From Mesorhizobium ciceri biovar biserrulae WSM1271 (lineage in GTDB: Bacteria; Pseudomonadota; Alphaproteobacteria; Rhizobiales; Rhizobiaceae), in assembly GCF_000185905.1 (NCBI RefSeq), contig NC_014923.1, positions 3,309,501-3,373,500 on the forward strand: 64,000 nucleotides of DNA, given 5' to 3'. A model generated the notes under the pieces. The model saw only the letters and a list, made by a program, of their open reading frames with translations. It had not been told where the DNA came from and did not search any database. Of the stretch, positions 34,270 to 44,058 are shown piece by piece (position 1 is the stretch's first letter; each line of letters begins with the position of its first letter). The translations under genes were made by a program, and so were the position numbers.

Positions 34270-35682
34270 ATGGCTCTGAGCGACCTCAACCCGGTCGAAC
34301 GCAACGAGGAAGGCATCGCCGCGGTGCTCGGCATCCTCAAGCAGCAGCTCGGCGAGCGATTCCAGACCGGCCAGGCGATCCGCTCGCAGCATGCACATAC
34401 CACCACCTACATTCCGACGCAGGCACCGGATGGCGTTGCGTTCCCCGAGACGACGGCCGAGGTGCAGGAGATCGTGCGCGCCTGTGCGGCGCACCGCGTG
34501 CCGGTGATCGCCTTCGGCGTCGGTTCCTCGCTGGAGGGTCACACCAACGCACCCGGCGGCGGCATATCGGTCGACACCTCGCGCATGAACCGCATCCTGG
34601 CCGTCAATCCGCAGGATCTCGACTGCACGGTCGAACCCGGCGTCACCCGCGAGGATTTGAACCGGCATCTGCGCGACACCGGCCTGTTCTTTCCGATCGA
34701 TCCCGGTGCCAATGCCTCGCTGGGCGGCATGGCCGCAACGCGGGCCTCCGGCACCAACGCGGTGCGCTACGGCACGATGCGCGAGAACGTGCTGTCGCTG
34801 ACCGCCGTCATGGCCGACGGCGAAACGGTGACGACCGGCAAGCGGGCGAAAAAGAGCTCGGCCGGCTATGATCTGACGCGGCTGCTGGTCGGCTCGGAAG
34901 GCACGCTCGGCATCATCACGTCGCTGACCTTGAAGCTGCAAGGCATCCCGCAGGCGATTTCGGGCGGCGTCTGCCCGTTTCCGAGCGTCGAGGCGGCCTG
35001 CAACGCGGTCATCGCGACGATCCAGATGGGCATCCCGGTGGCGCGCATCGAACTGGTCAACGCCTTGCAGATGCGGGCGATGAAGAATTATTCCAAGCTC
35101 GACTATCCCGAAAGCCCGTGCCTGTTCGTCGAGTTCCATGGCAGCGATGCCGGTGTTGCCGAACAGGCCGAGACCTTCGGCATGATCGCGGAGGAGAATG
35201 GCGGCGGGCCGTTCCTGTGGACCAGCGTCGCCGAGGAGCGCACCAAACTGTGGAAGGCGAGGCACGACGCCTACTGGTCGTCGCTGACCCTGCGGCCCGG
35301 CGCCAAGGGGCTGTCGACCGATGTCTGCGTGCCGATCTCGCGCTTTGCCGAATGCGTCATGGAAACCGAGGCCGATATCGCCGAGATGGGCCTGATCGCG
35401 CCGATCGTCGGCCATGCCGGCGACGGCAATTTCCACGTGCTGGTGCTGATGGATGTGAACGATCCCAAGGAGATCGCGCTGTCGGAAAAGTTCGTCGCGC
35501 GGCTCAACATGCGAGCCATCGCCATGGACGGCACCTGCACCGGCGAGCACGGCATCGGCCAGGGCAAGATCGGCTTCCTGCGCCACGAGCTCGGCCACGG
35601 CGTCGACATCATGCGCACCATCAAGCAGGCGCTCGATCCGCTTGATATCATGAACCCGGGCAAGATCTTGCCGGGAAACTAA
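34270..35682 (+). CDS. FAD-binding oxidoreductase, D-lactate/glycolate dehydrogenase (GlcD/LDHD) type
   Basis: The protein has 470 residues from ATG 34270 (CGGAGGA just upstream). The PCMH-type FAD domain shows PVIAFGVGSSLEGHT and GLFFPIDPGANASLGGMAAT; the C-terminal cap domain ends with the zinc-site-like IVGHAGDGNFH, GTCTGEHGIGQGK and the tail LDIMNPGKI. This is the classical signature of LDHD/GlcD enzymes that oxidise D-2-hydroxyacids with cytochrome or quinone acceptors. No glcE/glcF partners are adjacent, which favours a D-lactate dehydrogenase (cytochrome) role. Confidence 0.9.
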   Translation: MALSDLNPVERNEEGIAAVLGILKQQLGERFQTGQAIRSQHAHTTTYIPTQAPDGVAFPETTAEVQEIVRACAAHRVPVIAFGVGSSLEGHTNAPGGGISVDTSRMNRILAVNPQDLDCTVEPGVTREDLNRHLRDTGLFFPIDPGANASLGGMAATRASGTNAVRYGTMRENVLSLTAVMADGETVTTGKRAKKSSAGYDLTRLLVGSEGTLGIITSLTLKLQGIPQAISGGVCPFPSVEAACNAVIATIQMGIPVARIELVNALQMRAMKNYSKLDYPESPCLFVEFHGSDAGVAEQAETFGMIAEENGGGPFLWTSVAEERTKLWKARHDAYWSSLTLRPGAKGLSTDVCVPISRFAECVMETEADIAEMGLIAPIVGHAGDGNFHVLVLMDVNDPKEIALSEKFVARLNMRAIAMDGTCTGEHGIGQGKIGFLRHELGHGVDIMRTIKQALDPLDIMNPGKILPGN

Positions 35683-35799
35683 CCGATTTTCCGACGCAAG
35701 GTTCGTAGGCGGCCAGTCTTGACCGCGCCACCATTCGGGCCGAGGCTTGGCCGGTAGCAGGGCCTGAAGCCAACAGGCGTGCCAGCGGAGGAGGATGCC

Positions 35800-36321
35800 A
35801 TGGCGATTTCACGCAAGGAAGAAGCGCGCGCGCTGAGTGCCGACGAACACGATCTGGTGGAGAAGTCTCACCATCCGGCGGTGCAGGAGCTCTCCGACGC
35901 CGATCTTGCCGGCCTGGTCAAGCTGTTGCGGGAGCGGCGCGACAAGGCGCAGACCGAAGCACACCGCCGCCGGCGTGAGATCCGGGGCAAGGGCGCGGCG
36001 AAGGGCGCTACGCCTTCGAAGGCTGATGGCGGGTCGCAGCTCAAGCTTGCGGTGCTGGCCATGGCCATGCGGCGCCTGAATGGCGAGGCCGAGCGGCGCC
36101 GGCAACTGGCCGCCAGCGTTTCGCTGATCGAGAATGCGCGCAAGGCATTGGTGATGAAGCAAGGGGCGGCATCGGACGGCCCCGCCTTCAACTCGCGCAC
36201 CGCGCGCAGGGGTATGCGGCCGGTGGCGAACCAGAGGGCGCCGGATCTGGTCCGGCCAATGGAACTCGGCCGGCAGCGCAGGGCGGCCAAGGTGGCACAG
36301 GCAAAGCGCGACGCACGCTGA
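35800..36321 (+). CDS. Basic hypothetical protein
   Basis: The protein has 173 residues from ATG 35800, chosen because GGAGGAGG (35787-35794) sits correctly before it; GTG 35779 is in frame but lacks a good site. It is highly positive with Arg/Lys/Ala clusters (LLRERRDKAQTEAHRRRREI, RRLNGEAERRRQLAA), mostly helical, without signal or membrane segments. A nucleic-acid-binding role is possible. No family is recognised. Confidence 0.6.
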   Translation: MAISRKEEARALSADEHDLVEKSHHPAVQELSDADLAGLVKLLRERRDKAQTEAHRRRREIRGKGAAKGATPSKADGGSQLKLAVLAMAMRRLNGEAERRRQLAASVSLIENARKALVMKQGAASDGPAFNSRTARRGMRPVANQRAPDLVRPMELGRQRRAAKVAQAKRDAR

Positions 36322-36362
36322 ATTCGCGGTGATCGCGGGCTGAAATCGTTGAGGACGCCTGC

Positions 36363-37346
36363 CTACCGTGCGGCAGGCTTCGCCTGTCCGCCCTCGACAA
36401 GCGTCTGCAGCATGGGGCGGGTTGGCGCGAAGAATGTCGTGCCGGTGTGCGGCGTGGAGAAATCGAGCAGGCGGTCGTAGGCGCCCGGCGGCTCGCCGAT
36501 ATACATGCGCTGCAGCATTTTTTCGGTGACCCAAAGATATCTGGAATAGCCGATGAAGTAGGTGCCGAACTCGTTCTGCCCCGGCCTGCCGAACGGCATG
36601 TTGTCGCGCAAAATATCGTACTCGTTGCCGGCGGCATCCTCGATGGTGGCCAGCGACTTGTGCGATTTGCGCGGCGCATCGTCATCGTCGATTTCGATGT
36701 TGTCGATCTTGGTGCGGCCGATGATCGCTTCCTGCTCGGGCGTCGGAATGCGCGCCCAGGCCTGCATCTCGTGGAGATATTTCTGGACGACGACATAGCT
36801 GCTGCCGGCGAAGTCGGCGTCTTCATCGCCGATGAGCGCAGAGGCGGGCAAGTCGAGGCCGGTCGGGTTGGCGGTCCCGTCGACGAAGCCGAGCAGGTCG
36901 CGCGCATCGAAATAGCGAAAGCCGGAAACCTCATCGATGACGCTTACGCCGTCACCGAGATTGTCGAGCAGGATGCGCTCGAACTCGAAGCACATGTCGG
37001 GTCGCTCGGAGCGGATGTGGAAGAGAAGATCGCCGGCGGTCGAAGGCGCCGAATGAACGGCACCCTTGATCGGCGCGAACGGTTTCAGTTCCAGCGGCCG
37101 CCGGTCTGGAGAGAGACGATCCCAGAGATCGCGGCCGATGCCGGCGATGCACGACAGCCGCCCGGAAAGGTCGCGGAATCCGACATTTTTGACCAGGTCG
37201 TCGAGTTTGCCGAGCACCGACGCAACCTTGGCGAGCGCGCTCTGCCCACTGGCGACGGCGACGACAAGAAAGACCGCCGAAAGCGACAGCGGAGCGTCGA
37301 CACTTTGCGCATCGATCGGCACGCGATCCCAGTTCTTGCCCGACAT
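36363..37346 (-). CDS. Dyp-type heme peroxidase (YfeX-like)
   Basis: This 327-residue dye-decolourising peroxidase has GFVDGT at 153-158 (catalytic Asp156), proximal heme ligand near His229 (RKSHKS) and distal Arg269 (GYSRYL). There is no Tat or Sec signal, so it is cytoplasmic like YfeX/class P enzymes. Some Dyp peroxidases are encapsulin cargo, but the C-terminus (LVEGGQAKPAAR) does not resemble a loading peptide. Confidence 0.92.
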   Translation of the reverse strand: MSGKNWDRVPIDAQSVDAPLSLSAVFLVVAVASGQSALAKVASVLGKLDDLVKNVGFRDLSGRLSCIAGIGRDLWDRLSPDRRPLELKPFAPIKGAVHSAPSTAGDLLFHIRSERPDMCFEFERILLDNLGDGVSVIDEVSGFRYFDARDLLGFVDGTANPTGLDLPASALIGDEDADFAGSSYVVVQKYLHEMQAWARIPTPEQEAIIGRTKIDNIEIDDDDAPRKSHKSLATIEDAAGNEYDILRDNMPFGRPGQNEFGTYFIGYSRYLWVTEKMLQRMYIGEPPGAYDRLLDFSTPHTGTTFFAPTRPMLQTLVEGGQAKPAAR

Positions 37347-37475
37347 CCGATTTCTCCGCTTCGCCGGGATTTGTTTCAGATCACCGGAGATCGCGCAACT
37401 GGATGAATTGCCTCTTTATCGACACGCGGATGCGGGTAGAGTGCGGCGGAAATTCAACCAACCTGTTCGGAGCTG

Positions 37476-40400
37476 ATGCTCGCACGCCTGTTCGTGATCT
37501 TCGGTGGCCTGTTCGTGCTGGTGCTGTGTGCGGCGCTGGTGGTGCCGTATTTTATCGACTGGACCGGCTACCGCGCCGACTTCGAGCGCGAGGCGAGCGC
37601 CATTCTCGGCCGCAAGGTGACCGTGCAGGGCGACGCCACGGCAAGGCTGTTGCCGTTCCCTTCGGTGACCTTCTCGAATGTCGCCGTCGCCGGCGGCACC
37701 AACGGCCAGCCGGCCATGACGGTCGAGACGTTTTCGATGGATGCGGAACTGGCGCCCTTCCTGCGCGGTGAAGTGCTGATCTTCGACATGCGGCTGGTGC
37801 GGCCGAAAGCGACCATCGATATCGCCAATGACGGCACTGTCGACTGGGCGATACGGCCGTCCTCGCCCTTCGACCCCAGCCAGATCTCGATCGAGAAGCT
37901 GACGGTGACGGAGGGTCAGATCGAAGTTCGCCATGCCGCTGGCGGGCGCAGCCATCTGTTTTCCGAGATCAATTCGACCGTCTCGGCCAAGTCGCTGGCC
38001 GGCCCATGGCGCATGGACGGCACGCTGCGGCTGGACGGGTTGCGCACCGCGGTCACCGCGTCCACCGGCAAGGCCGAAGGCTCAGGACAGATGCGGTTTC
38101 GGCTGAAGGCCGATCCGGACGCGTATCCGCTGGTCATCGAGACCGACGGCAATGCCGGCATCGTCAATGGGGCTGCCGTCTACTCCGGCCAGTTCAAAAT
38201 CTCCGGTGCCGACAAGAACAGCGCCGAGCTGCGCGGCACCGATGGCGAGACGGTGAAAGTCTCGGCCGGTAAGCCCGATCCGGGCTTTCGGCTGAACGGC
38301 AAATTTTCGCTCGACCACCAGAAACTCGGGGTCGACGAATTCCGCTTCGAGACCGGGCCGCTCGACAACCCCTACACCGCCGATGGCAAGGCTTCTGTCG
38401 ATCTCGGGCTGAAACCGAGTTTCGCCATCGAGGCCAATGGCGCGCAGGTGCAGTTCGACGAGGCGGTGGGCGCCGAAGCCGGCGCCGGCCTGACGCTGGA
38501 CCAGCGCATCGCGGCGTTCGAGCAAGCGCTGCTCGATATGCCGAAGCCGACCATCCCCGGCACTGTCGAGGTCAAGCTGCCGGCGGTGGTGGTCGGCGAC
38601 ACCACGGTGCGCGACGTGCATCTTTCCGCCGAGCCGGTCGATGGGGGCTGGTCGGTGAAATCGCTTGCCGCGACCTTGCCCGGCCGCACCACGCTGGAAG
38701 CCGATGGCATGCTGGTGCTCAATTTGGAAGGTCATTTCGGCTTCAACGGCTCGCTGCTGCTGGCCGTGGCGCAACCTTCCGGCTTTGCCGCCTGGCTGTC
38801 GAAGGATGTCGACGAGGCGATCCGCCGCCTGCCGGCCGCCGGCTTCAAGGCCAAGGTCGACCTCTCGCAGAAGCGCCAGGCCTTCAGCGATCTCGAACTG
38901 ATCTTGGGCAAGGCGAAGTTTTCCGGCCGCATCGATTCCAGCCAGCCCGACGATGCCAAGCCCTCGGTGCTGATGCGGCTCGAAGGCGGTGATCTCGATG
39001 TCGACGGGCTGGCGGCCTTCGCCTCGATCTTCGTCAGCGACAAGGGCGCCAATCGCTTTGCCGACCGCGACCTCGATTTCCAGATCAAGGCCGGGCCGGT
39101 CAACGCCGGTGGGTTGACCGCCGACACGGTCGACACGGCGCTCAGGCTGCGCGACGGGCTGCTCGAAATCGACCGGCTTTCGGTGGGCGGGCTGGCCGGC
39201 GCCTCGATCAGCGCCACCGGCCGGATCAAGGATTTCCCCGCGAGCCCGACCGGCAAGCTCGATGCGTCGGTGGTTGCCGTCGATCTGAAGCCGCTGATCG
39301 ATGTCGCCGCCCAGCACTATCCCGACAGTGCCGTGCTCAAGGGACTGTCGAGCCGTGCTGCTGCCTATCCCGAGCTGTTCCAGGATGCGCGCATCGACCT
39401 GGTGGCCAGTGCGGCCGACAATGGCGACGGCACCACGGGCCTGGCGGTAAGCGGGCAAGGCAAGGCCGGCGGCTCGGCCTTTTCGGCGTCGCTGTCGGGG
39501 AAGGGCGCGGTGGACAAGCTTCTCGAAGCGCCGGTGGCGCTGACCTTCAACGCCAAGAACCCCGATGCCACCGCGCTGCTGGCGCTCTATGGCCTGCCGG
39601 CGCTGCCGCTCGGCATGCTGGGCGAGGCAAACACCGATATTCAGGCCAAGGGCACGTTTGGCGGCGGCCTGGCGACGAATTTCAGCCTTGCCGGCAATGA
39701 CTTCAAGGCCGGTTTCGAGGGAACGATCGCCGACACGCCGCAAGGCCTCGCCGCCAAGGGCAAGCTCAGCCTCGATGCCGCCGACATCGAGCCATGGCTG
39801 ATGACGTCGGGCATCGGCCTGCCGGGCATGGGGGCGGGCATGTCGACGTCGCTCGCGGCGCAGGGCGACTACGGCAACGGCCTGCTGGTGCTGGACGAAC
39901 TCAGCGGCGCCATCAACGAAGCGGCGGTGTCCGGCGACGTCAATATCGATGTAAAGGATGGCGTGCCACATCTGGCCGGGGCGCTGGCGCTCGACGAACT
40001 CGACCTCGATCCCCTGGCGGTGGCGCTGTTCGGCGACTCCGCCTTTCTAGCCGACAAGGAGGGCGCAGCCAAAGACCGGGCAGGCAAGGGTGGCGTGTGG
40101 CCGGCGACACCGTTCAGCCAGAAATCCAGCCTGCCATTCACCGCCGACCTCGACCTGACGACGGCAGCACTGGCCGCCGGCCGGTTCGCCACCGCCTATG
40201 ACGCCGCCTTTTCGCTCAAGCTCGACCAGGAAGGCATCCGCGTTTCGGATCTCAAGGCGAAGTTGCTGGGCGGAGCGCTGACCGGCCTATTCGAGTTGAA
40301 GAACAACAACGGCACCGGGCTGTTCTCTGGCCAGATGAAACTGGCGGGCGCCGATCTGGCGACCGTGCTGCCGGATGCCGGCATCAGCGGCATCGGCGAT

Positions 40401-41435
40401 TTCTCGACGGCGCTGTCAAGCAGCGGCAAATCGGTCGAAGGGATGGTGGCTGCCTTGTCAGGCTCCGGAACTGCGGCGTTGAAGGGCGTGAAAGTTGCTG
40501 GCCTCAATCCAGATGCGTTCAGTGCGTTCCTCGCCAAGGCGGATGCGATCGGGCGCGACATCGATGCGGCCAAGACCGCCGGCTTCGCGCCCGAGATCGC
40601 CGCTGATGGCAGTTTTGCCGCCGGCGATACCGACATAGCCTTCACGGTTGCCGGCGGCACGCTGCGGGCGCCGCCGGTCAGCCTGGAAAATCCAGCGGCG
40701 ACCTTGTCCGCCGACATCACGGCGGATCTCAACGCGGCCACGGTGTCGGCCAAGGGTGCGATCACTTATCAGCCTGGCGACGAGGCGCTGGTCGGCTCCG
40801 AGCCGGTTGTGAATTTCACCGCCGAAGGGCCGTTCGGCGCGGTCAAACGAGCATTCGACAGTGAGCCGCTGGCGCAGTTCCTGACCCAGCGCGCGCTGGA
40901 GAAGGAGCAGCAGCGCGTCGAGGCGATGCAGGCCGCGCTGCTCGAGAAGCAGCGGCTGCGGCGCGAAGTGCGCTATTACGCTGCGCTGCAGGATGCTCGC
41001 GACAAGGCGGCCGAGGAATTGCGCCGGCAGGAGGAAGCAGCGCGGCTCAAAGCCGAAGCTGACGCCAAGGCCGAAGCCGAAGCGGATGCACAGGCTCAGG
41101 CTGAGGCGGACGCAAAGGCTCAGGCCGACGCGGAGGCGAAAGCCAAGGCGGACGCAGATGCCAAAGCCAAGGCCGATGCCGAAGCGAAGGCGGCTGCCGA
41201 AAAGCAGGCCGCCGACGAGGCCGCCAAGGCGCAGGCCGAGCAGGAGCGGCAGAAGGCGGAAGAGGCGATGCGTATTGCCTCGCAGGAAAAGGCAAGGCTC
41301 GAAGCCGAACGCAAGGCCGCGCAGCCTCCGAAGGTGGAGCGGGCGCCGCTGCCGCAGGCCAACGACAATCCGCCGCCGGCCAAGCCGAAGCCCAATCCGT
41401 TCACGATCGACAATCTGCTGAAGTCGCTGCAGTAG
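37476..41435 (+). CDS. AsmA family protein with TolA-like C-terminal coiled tail
   Basis: This very large protein (1319 aa) has an N-terminal membrane anchor (VIFGGLFVLVLCAALVVPYF), then the AsmA start GYRADFEREASAILGRKVTV and a long series of beta-strand repeats (the VPS13/AsmA-like lipid-channel fold), ending in an AsmA C-terminal region near residue 1100. From about 1150 to 1275 the sequence becomes an Ala/Lys/Glu/Asp repeat helix (for example ADAKAQADAEAKAKADADAK), like TolA domain II. A Pro-rich segment and the tail NPFTIDNLLKSLQ follow. AsmA-like proteins span the periplasm and are thought to move phospholipids to the outer membrane. Confidence 0.9.
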   Translation: MLARLFVIFGGLFVLVLCAALVVPYFIDWTGYRADFEREASAILGRKVTVQGDATARLLPFPSVTFSNVAVAGGTNGQPAMTVETFSMDAELAPFLRGEVLIFDMRLVRPKATIDIANDGTVDWAIRPSSPFDPSQISIEKLTVTEGQIEVRHAAGGRSHLFSEINSTVSAKSLAGPWRMDGTLRLDGLRTAVTASTGKAEGSGQMRFRLKADPDAYPLVIETDGNAGIVNGAAVYSGQFKISGADKNSAELRGTDGETVKVSAGKPDPGFRLNGKFSLDHQKLGVDEFRFETGPLDNPYTADGKASVDLGLKPSFAIEANGAQVQFDEAVGAEAGAGLTLDQRIAAFEQALLDMPKPTIPGTVEVKLPAVVVGDTTVRDVHLSAEPVDGGWSVKSLAATLPGRTTLEADGMLVLNLEGHFGFNGSLLLAVAQPSGFAAWLSKDVDEAIRRLPAAGFKAKVDLSQKRQAFSDLELILGKAKFSGRIDSSQPDDAKPSVLMRLEGGDLDVDGLAAFASIFVSDKGANRFADRDLDFQIKAGPVNAGGLTADTVDTALRLRDGLLEIDRLSVGGLAGASISATGRIKDFPASPTGKLDASVVAVDLKPLIDVAAQHYPDSAVLKGLSSRAAAYPELFQDARIDLVASAADNGDGTTGLAVSGQGKAGGSAFSASLSGKGAVDKLLEAPVALTFNAKNPDATALLALYGLPALPLGMLGEANTDIQAKGTFGGGLATNFSLAGNDFKAGFEGTIADTPQGLAAKGKLSLDAADIEPWLMTSGIGLPGMGAGMSTSLAAQGDYGNGLLVLDELSGAINEAAVSGDVNIDVKDGVPHLAGALALDELDLDPLAVALFGDSAFLADKEGAAKDRAGKGGVWPATPFSQKSSLPFTADLDLTTAALAAGRFATAYDAAFSLKLDQEGIRVSDLKAKLLGGALTGLFELKNNNGTGLFSGQMKLAGADLATVLPDAGISGIGDFSTALSSSGKSVEGMVAALSGSGTAALKGVKVAGLNPDAFSAFLAKADAIGRDIDAAKTAGFAPEIAADGSFAAGDTDIAFTVAGGTLRAPPVSLENPAATLSADITADLNAATVSAKGAITYQPGDEALVGSEPVVNFTAEGPFGAVKRAFDSEPLAQFLTQRALEKEQQRVEAMQAALLEKQRLRREVRYYAALQDARDKAAEELRRQEEAARLKAEADAKAEAEADAQAQAEADAKAQADAEAKAKADADAKAKADAEAKAAAEKQAADEAAKAQAEQERQKAEEAMRIASQEKARLEAERKAAQPPKVERAPLPQANDNPPPAKPKPNPFTIDNLLKSLQ

Positions 41436-41442
41436 TAGTCGA

Positions 41443-41880
41443 CTACCCACGGTCTCGATCGAGCAGCCGCCGCAGCATCGGTTCGATGCGTGACAGTTCG
41501 TCGAGATGCGCCGCCGACAGCTCGGCCAGGCAATCGTCGGCGCGCTCGGTCAGTTGCAGCAGCACGCGGCGATGGTCGTCCTTGTCCTGATCCCTTGTGA
41601 CCAGCCCTGCCTCGCCGAGACGGTTGACCAGTTCGACGGCGCTGTGGTGGCGAATGCGCAGGCGTTCCGCGAGATCGCCAACCGTCACCGGGCCGCCGCC
41701 GGGGAATCCCTTGATCGCCAGCAGCGCCTGATGCTGGCGCGGGGTCAGGCCGGCGTCTTCCGCCTGGACCTGGCTGAATTCGAGGAACCGGCGGATCAGG
41801 TAGCGAAACTCCGACAGCCGCTGGTAATCGGCCTGGCTGATGGCGGGACGTTGTTCTCGTGGCTGCGACATATCAGACAT
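41443..41880 (-). CDS. MarR family transcriptional regulator
   Basis: This 145-residue winged-helix protein shows LTPRQHQALLAIKGFPGG, VTVGDLAERLRIRHHSAVEL and the wing DKDDHRRVLLQLTERA. It is divergent from the ClC gene, with a palindrome (41940-41954) between the two starts, suggesting control of the transporter and of itself. Confidence 0.9.
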   Translation of the reverse strand: MSDMSQPREQRPAISQADYQRLSEFRYLIRRFLEFSQVQAEDAGLTPRQHQALLAIKGFPGGGPVTVGDLAERLRIRHHSAVELVNRLGEAGLVTRDQDKDDHRRVLLQLTERADDCLAELSAAHLDELSRIEPMLRRLLDRDRG

Positions 41881-41939
41881 GTGTTCGTTTTCCGGCGAAA
41901 GCTCAAACGGATTTCGGGCGAAACCGGCTTGAATATTTA

Positions 41940-41954
41940 TATCGTGTTACGATA
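41940..41954. promoter_or_regulatory. Candidate MarR operator
   Basis: TATCGT (41940-41945) and ACGATA (41949-41954) form a perfect inverted repeat with a 3-base centre. It is 59 bp from the marR-type start and 80 bp from the ClC start, in an AT-rich stretch that also looks like the promoter. Confidence 0.55.
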
Positions 41955-42034
41955 CATAGCCACCGACAAACCCGGCTGGCCGCTTCGACCGTGCCGCATC
42001 CCAGACATACGGCCGCCGCCAGGAAGCAACTGCC

Positions 42035-43837
42035 ATGAAGACCCATCATTCGAACCCGGAGCACCTGCGCGATTTCACCACGGATCCCAGGGTTCTGCTC
42101 GTCGCCGCCATTGCCGTGGTGGTGGCGACAGCCGGGTTGTTTGCCGGCATCGCGCTTTTGAAGCTGATCCGGCTTGCCACCAACATTGCCTATTTCGGCC
42201 AGTTCTCGCTTGCCGACCTGAAGCTCGAGAACACGCCGCTTGGGCTTGCCGCCGTCCTCGTTCCGGTGATCGGTGCGCTGATCATCGGCCTGATGGCGCG
42301 CTATGGCAGCGAGAAGATCCGCGGCCACGGCATTCCCGAAGCCATCGAGGCGATCCTGCTCGGGCGCTCGAAACTCGACGCCAAGGTGGCGATCCTGAAG
42401 CCGCTGTCGTCGGCGATCTCGATCGGTTCCGGCGGACCGTTCGGCGCGGAAGGACCGATCATCATGACAGGCGGCGCGATCGGCTCGCTGATCGCGCAGA
42501 TGCTGCCGGTCAGCGACAACGAGCGCAAGACCCTGCTGGTGGCTGGTGCGGCAGCGGGCATGACCACGGTGTTCGGAACACCGATCGCCGCCATCATGCT
42601 GGCGGTCGAACTGCTGCTATTCGAATGGACCCCGCGCAGCTTCATTCCGGTGGCGGTCGCGGCCGTTATCGCCGAGGTCGAGCGCACCATGCTGCATCTG
42701 CCCGGGCCGATCTTTCCGTTTCAGGGCGGCATGGAGGTGTCTTTTGTCGGCCTTGCCGGCTGGGTGGCGATCGGCGTTTGTGCAGGACTTCTGTCGGGAC
42801 TGCTGACGCAGATGGTCTATGCCTGCGAGGACGGTTTTCAGAAGCTGCCGATCCACTGGATGTGGTGGCCGATGCTTGGCGGCCTGGTGGTCGGCATAGG
42901 CGGGCTGATCGAACCGCACGCGCTCGGTGTCGGCTATGACAACATCACCGACATGCTGGATGGCCGCACCGTCGCGACGGCGGCACTCCTGCTGCTGGTG
43001 GTCAAGGCGATCATCTGGTCGGTAGCGCTCGGCTCGGGAACGTCGGGAGGTGTGCTGGCGCCGCTGTTGATCATGGGCGGGGCTATGGGCGCTGTGCTCG
43101 CCGGCGTTCTGCCTGCCGCGGATCCGGGTTTCTGGGCGCTGCTGGCAATGGCCGCCACCATGGGCGGCACGATGCGCGCGCCGCTGACCGCCACGTTCTT
43201 CGCCGTCGAACTGACCGGCAACACACATATGCTGGTGCCGCTGATTGCCGCCTGCGCCGCGGCGCATGCCGTGACCGTGCTTCTGATGAAGCGTTCGATC
43301 CTGACCGAAAAGATCGCCAGAAGGGGACACCATCTGGTTCGCGAATACCGTGTCGACCCTTTCGCCCTGACCCGGGTGCGCGAGGTGATGACGTCGCAGG
43401 TCGAAAGCGTGCCGGCGACGATGACGCTGCATGGCGCAGCAGCCTTCCTGACGGCGCCGGAAACACGGCATCCGAGTTTCCCGGTGGTCGACGAGAACGG
43501 TCAGGTGCTGGGCCTCATCGATCCGCCGGCGATCTTGCGCTGGAGACGCGCCGGCACGCACCGCACCACCACGCTTGGCGCGTTGCTGGCCGGCAGCAAG
43601 GTGACGCTGGCCTATCCGGACGAATATCTCGAAGGTCTCTCCGACAAGCTGCTGATGGCCAACGTCTCCCATCTGCCCGTCGTCACTCGCGAAGGCTCGT
43701 TGCTGGTCGGCTATGTCGGCTGGAAGGATCTGATGCGCGTGCGGTCCAGGAAACAGGCCGAGGAGCGCGAGCGTTCGACCTTGCTTGGCTTTGGCACCAG
43801 ACGCAGGAAAAAGGACGACGCGGTCGAAAGCCTTTAG
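42035..43837 (+). CDS. ClC-type chloride channel/antiporter with CBS domains
   Basis: This 600-residue protein has ClC signatures GHGIPEA (97-103) and GSGGPFGAEGP (131-141), where E139 is the gating glutamate position, and GSGTSGG in the second half. A C-terminal pair of CBS domains (about 440-580; VREVMTSQVESVPATMTLHG, LMANVSHLPVV) could sense nucleotides. It is probably a Cl-/H+ exchanger or channel in the inner membrane used in acid or osmotic stress. The adjacent MarR protein suggests stress-dependent expression. Confidence 0.92.
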   Translation: MKTHHSNPEHLRDFTTDPRVLLVAAIAVVVATAGLFAGIALLKLIRLATNIAYFGQFSLADLKLENTPLGLAAVLVPVIGALIIGLMARYGSEKIRGHGIPEAIEAILLGRSKLDAKVAILKPLSSAISIGSGGPFGAEGPIIMTGGAIGSLIAQMLPVSDNERKTLLVAGAAAGMTTVFGTPIAAIMLAVELLLFEWTPRSFIPVAVAAVIAEVERTMLHLPGPIFPFQGGMEVSFVGLAGWVAIGVCAGLLSGLLTQMVYACEDGFQKLPIHWMWWPMLGGLVVGIGGLIEPHALGVGYDNITDMLDGRTVATAALLLLVVKAIIWSVALGSGTSGGVLAPLLIMGGAMGAVLAGVLPAADPGFWALLAMAATMGGTMRAPLTATFFAVELTGNTHMLVPLIAACAAAHAVTVLLMKRSILTEKIARRGHHLVREYRVDPFALTRVREVMTSQVESVPATMTLHGAAAFLTAPETRHPSFPVVDENGQVLGLIDPPAILRWRRAGTHRTTTLGALLAGSKVTLAYPDEYLEGLSDKLLMANVSHLPVVTREGSLLVGYVGWKDLMRVRSRKQAEERERSTLLGFGTRRRKKDDAVESL

Positions 43838-44058
43838 ATACTCTCTCCTCGCTTCGCCCACTCCAGCACATGGAGCCTCAACGCCGAGGACAGGTTGGTG
43901 TCGCGGGGCCGCGTCTCGTCGACTTCGGCGACAAGAGCAGCGAGCGTCAGCTCCCTGGTCGCCGCGATCGCGACGAGGTCGTCATAAAAGGGCTTTTCAA
44001 GCGAGTAGCTGGTGCGGTGGCCGCGAATGGTCACCGAACGCTTTTCGACCGGGCTCAT
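43834..44058 (-). CDS. Ribbon-helix-helix domain protein
   Basis: This 74-residue protein has RSVTIRGHRTSYSLEKPFYD, the N-terminal strand and helix of the RHH_4-type family, then LTLAALVAEVDETR and NLSSALRLHVLEWAK. It overlaps the DUF4169 gene by ATGA (44055-44058). Its 3' end overlaps the ClC gene end by four bases in convergent orientation. It is probably DNA-binding; targets are unknown. Confidence 0.83.
   Translation of the reverse strand: MSPVEKRSVTIRGHRTSYSLEKPFYDDLVAIAATRELTLAALVAEVDETRPRDTNLSSALRLHVLEWAKRGESI

Noticed and set aside
36363..37346. Dyp peroxidase as encapsulin cargo linked to the EncFtn-like gene
   Set aside because: The C-terminus shows no loading peptide, the genes are 22 kb apart, and no shell gene is present.
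38082..39971. 629-codon antisense frame within the AsmA gene
   Set aside because: Low-complexity shadow composition with no recognisable domain.
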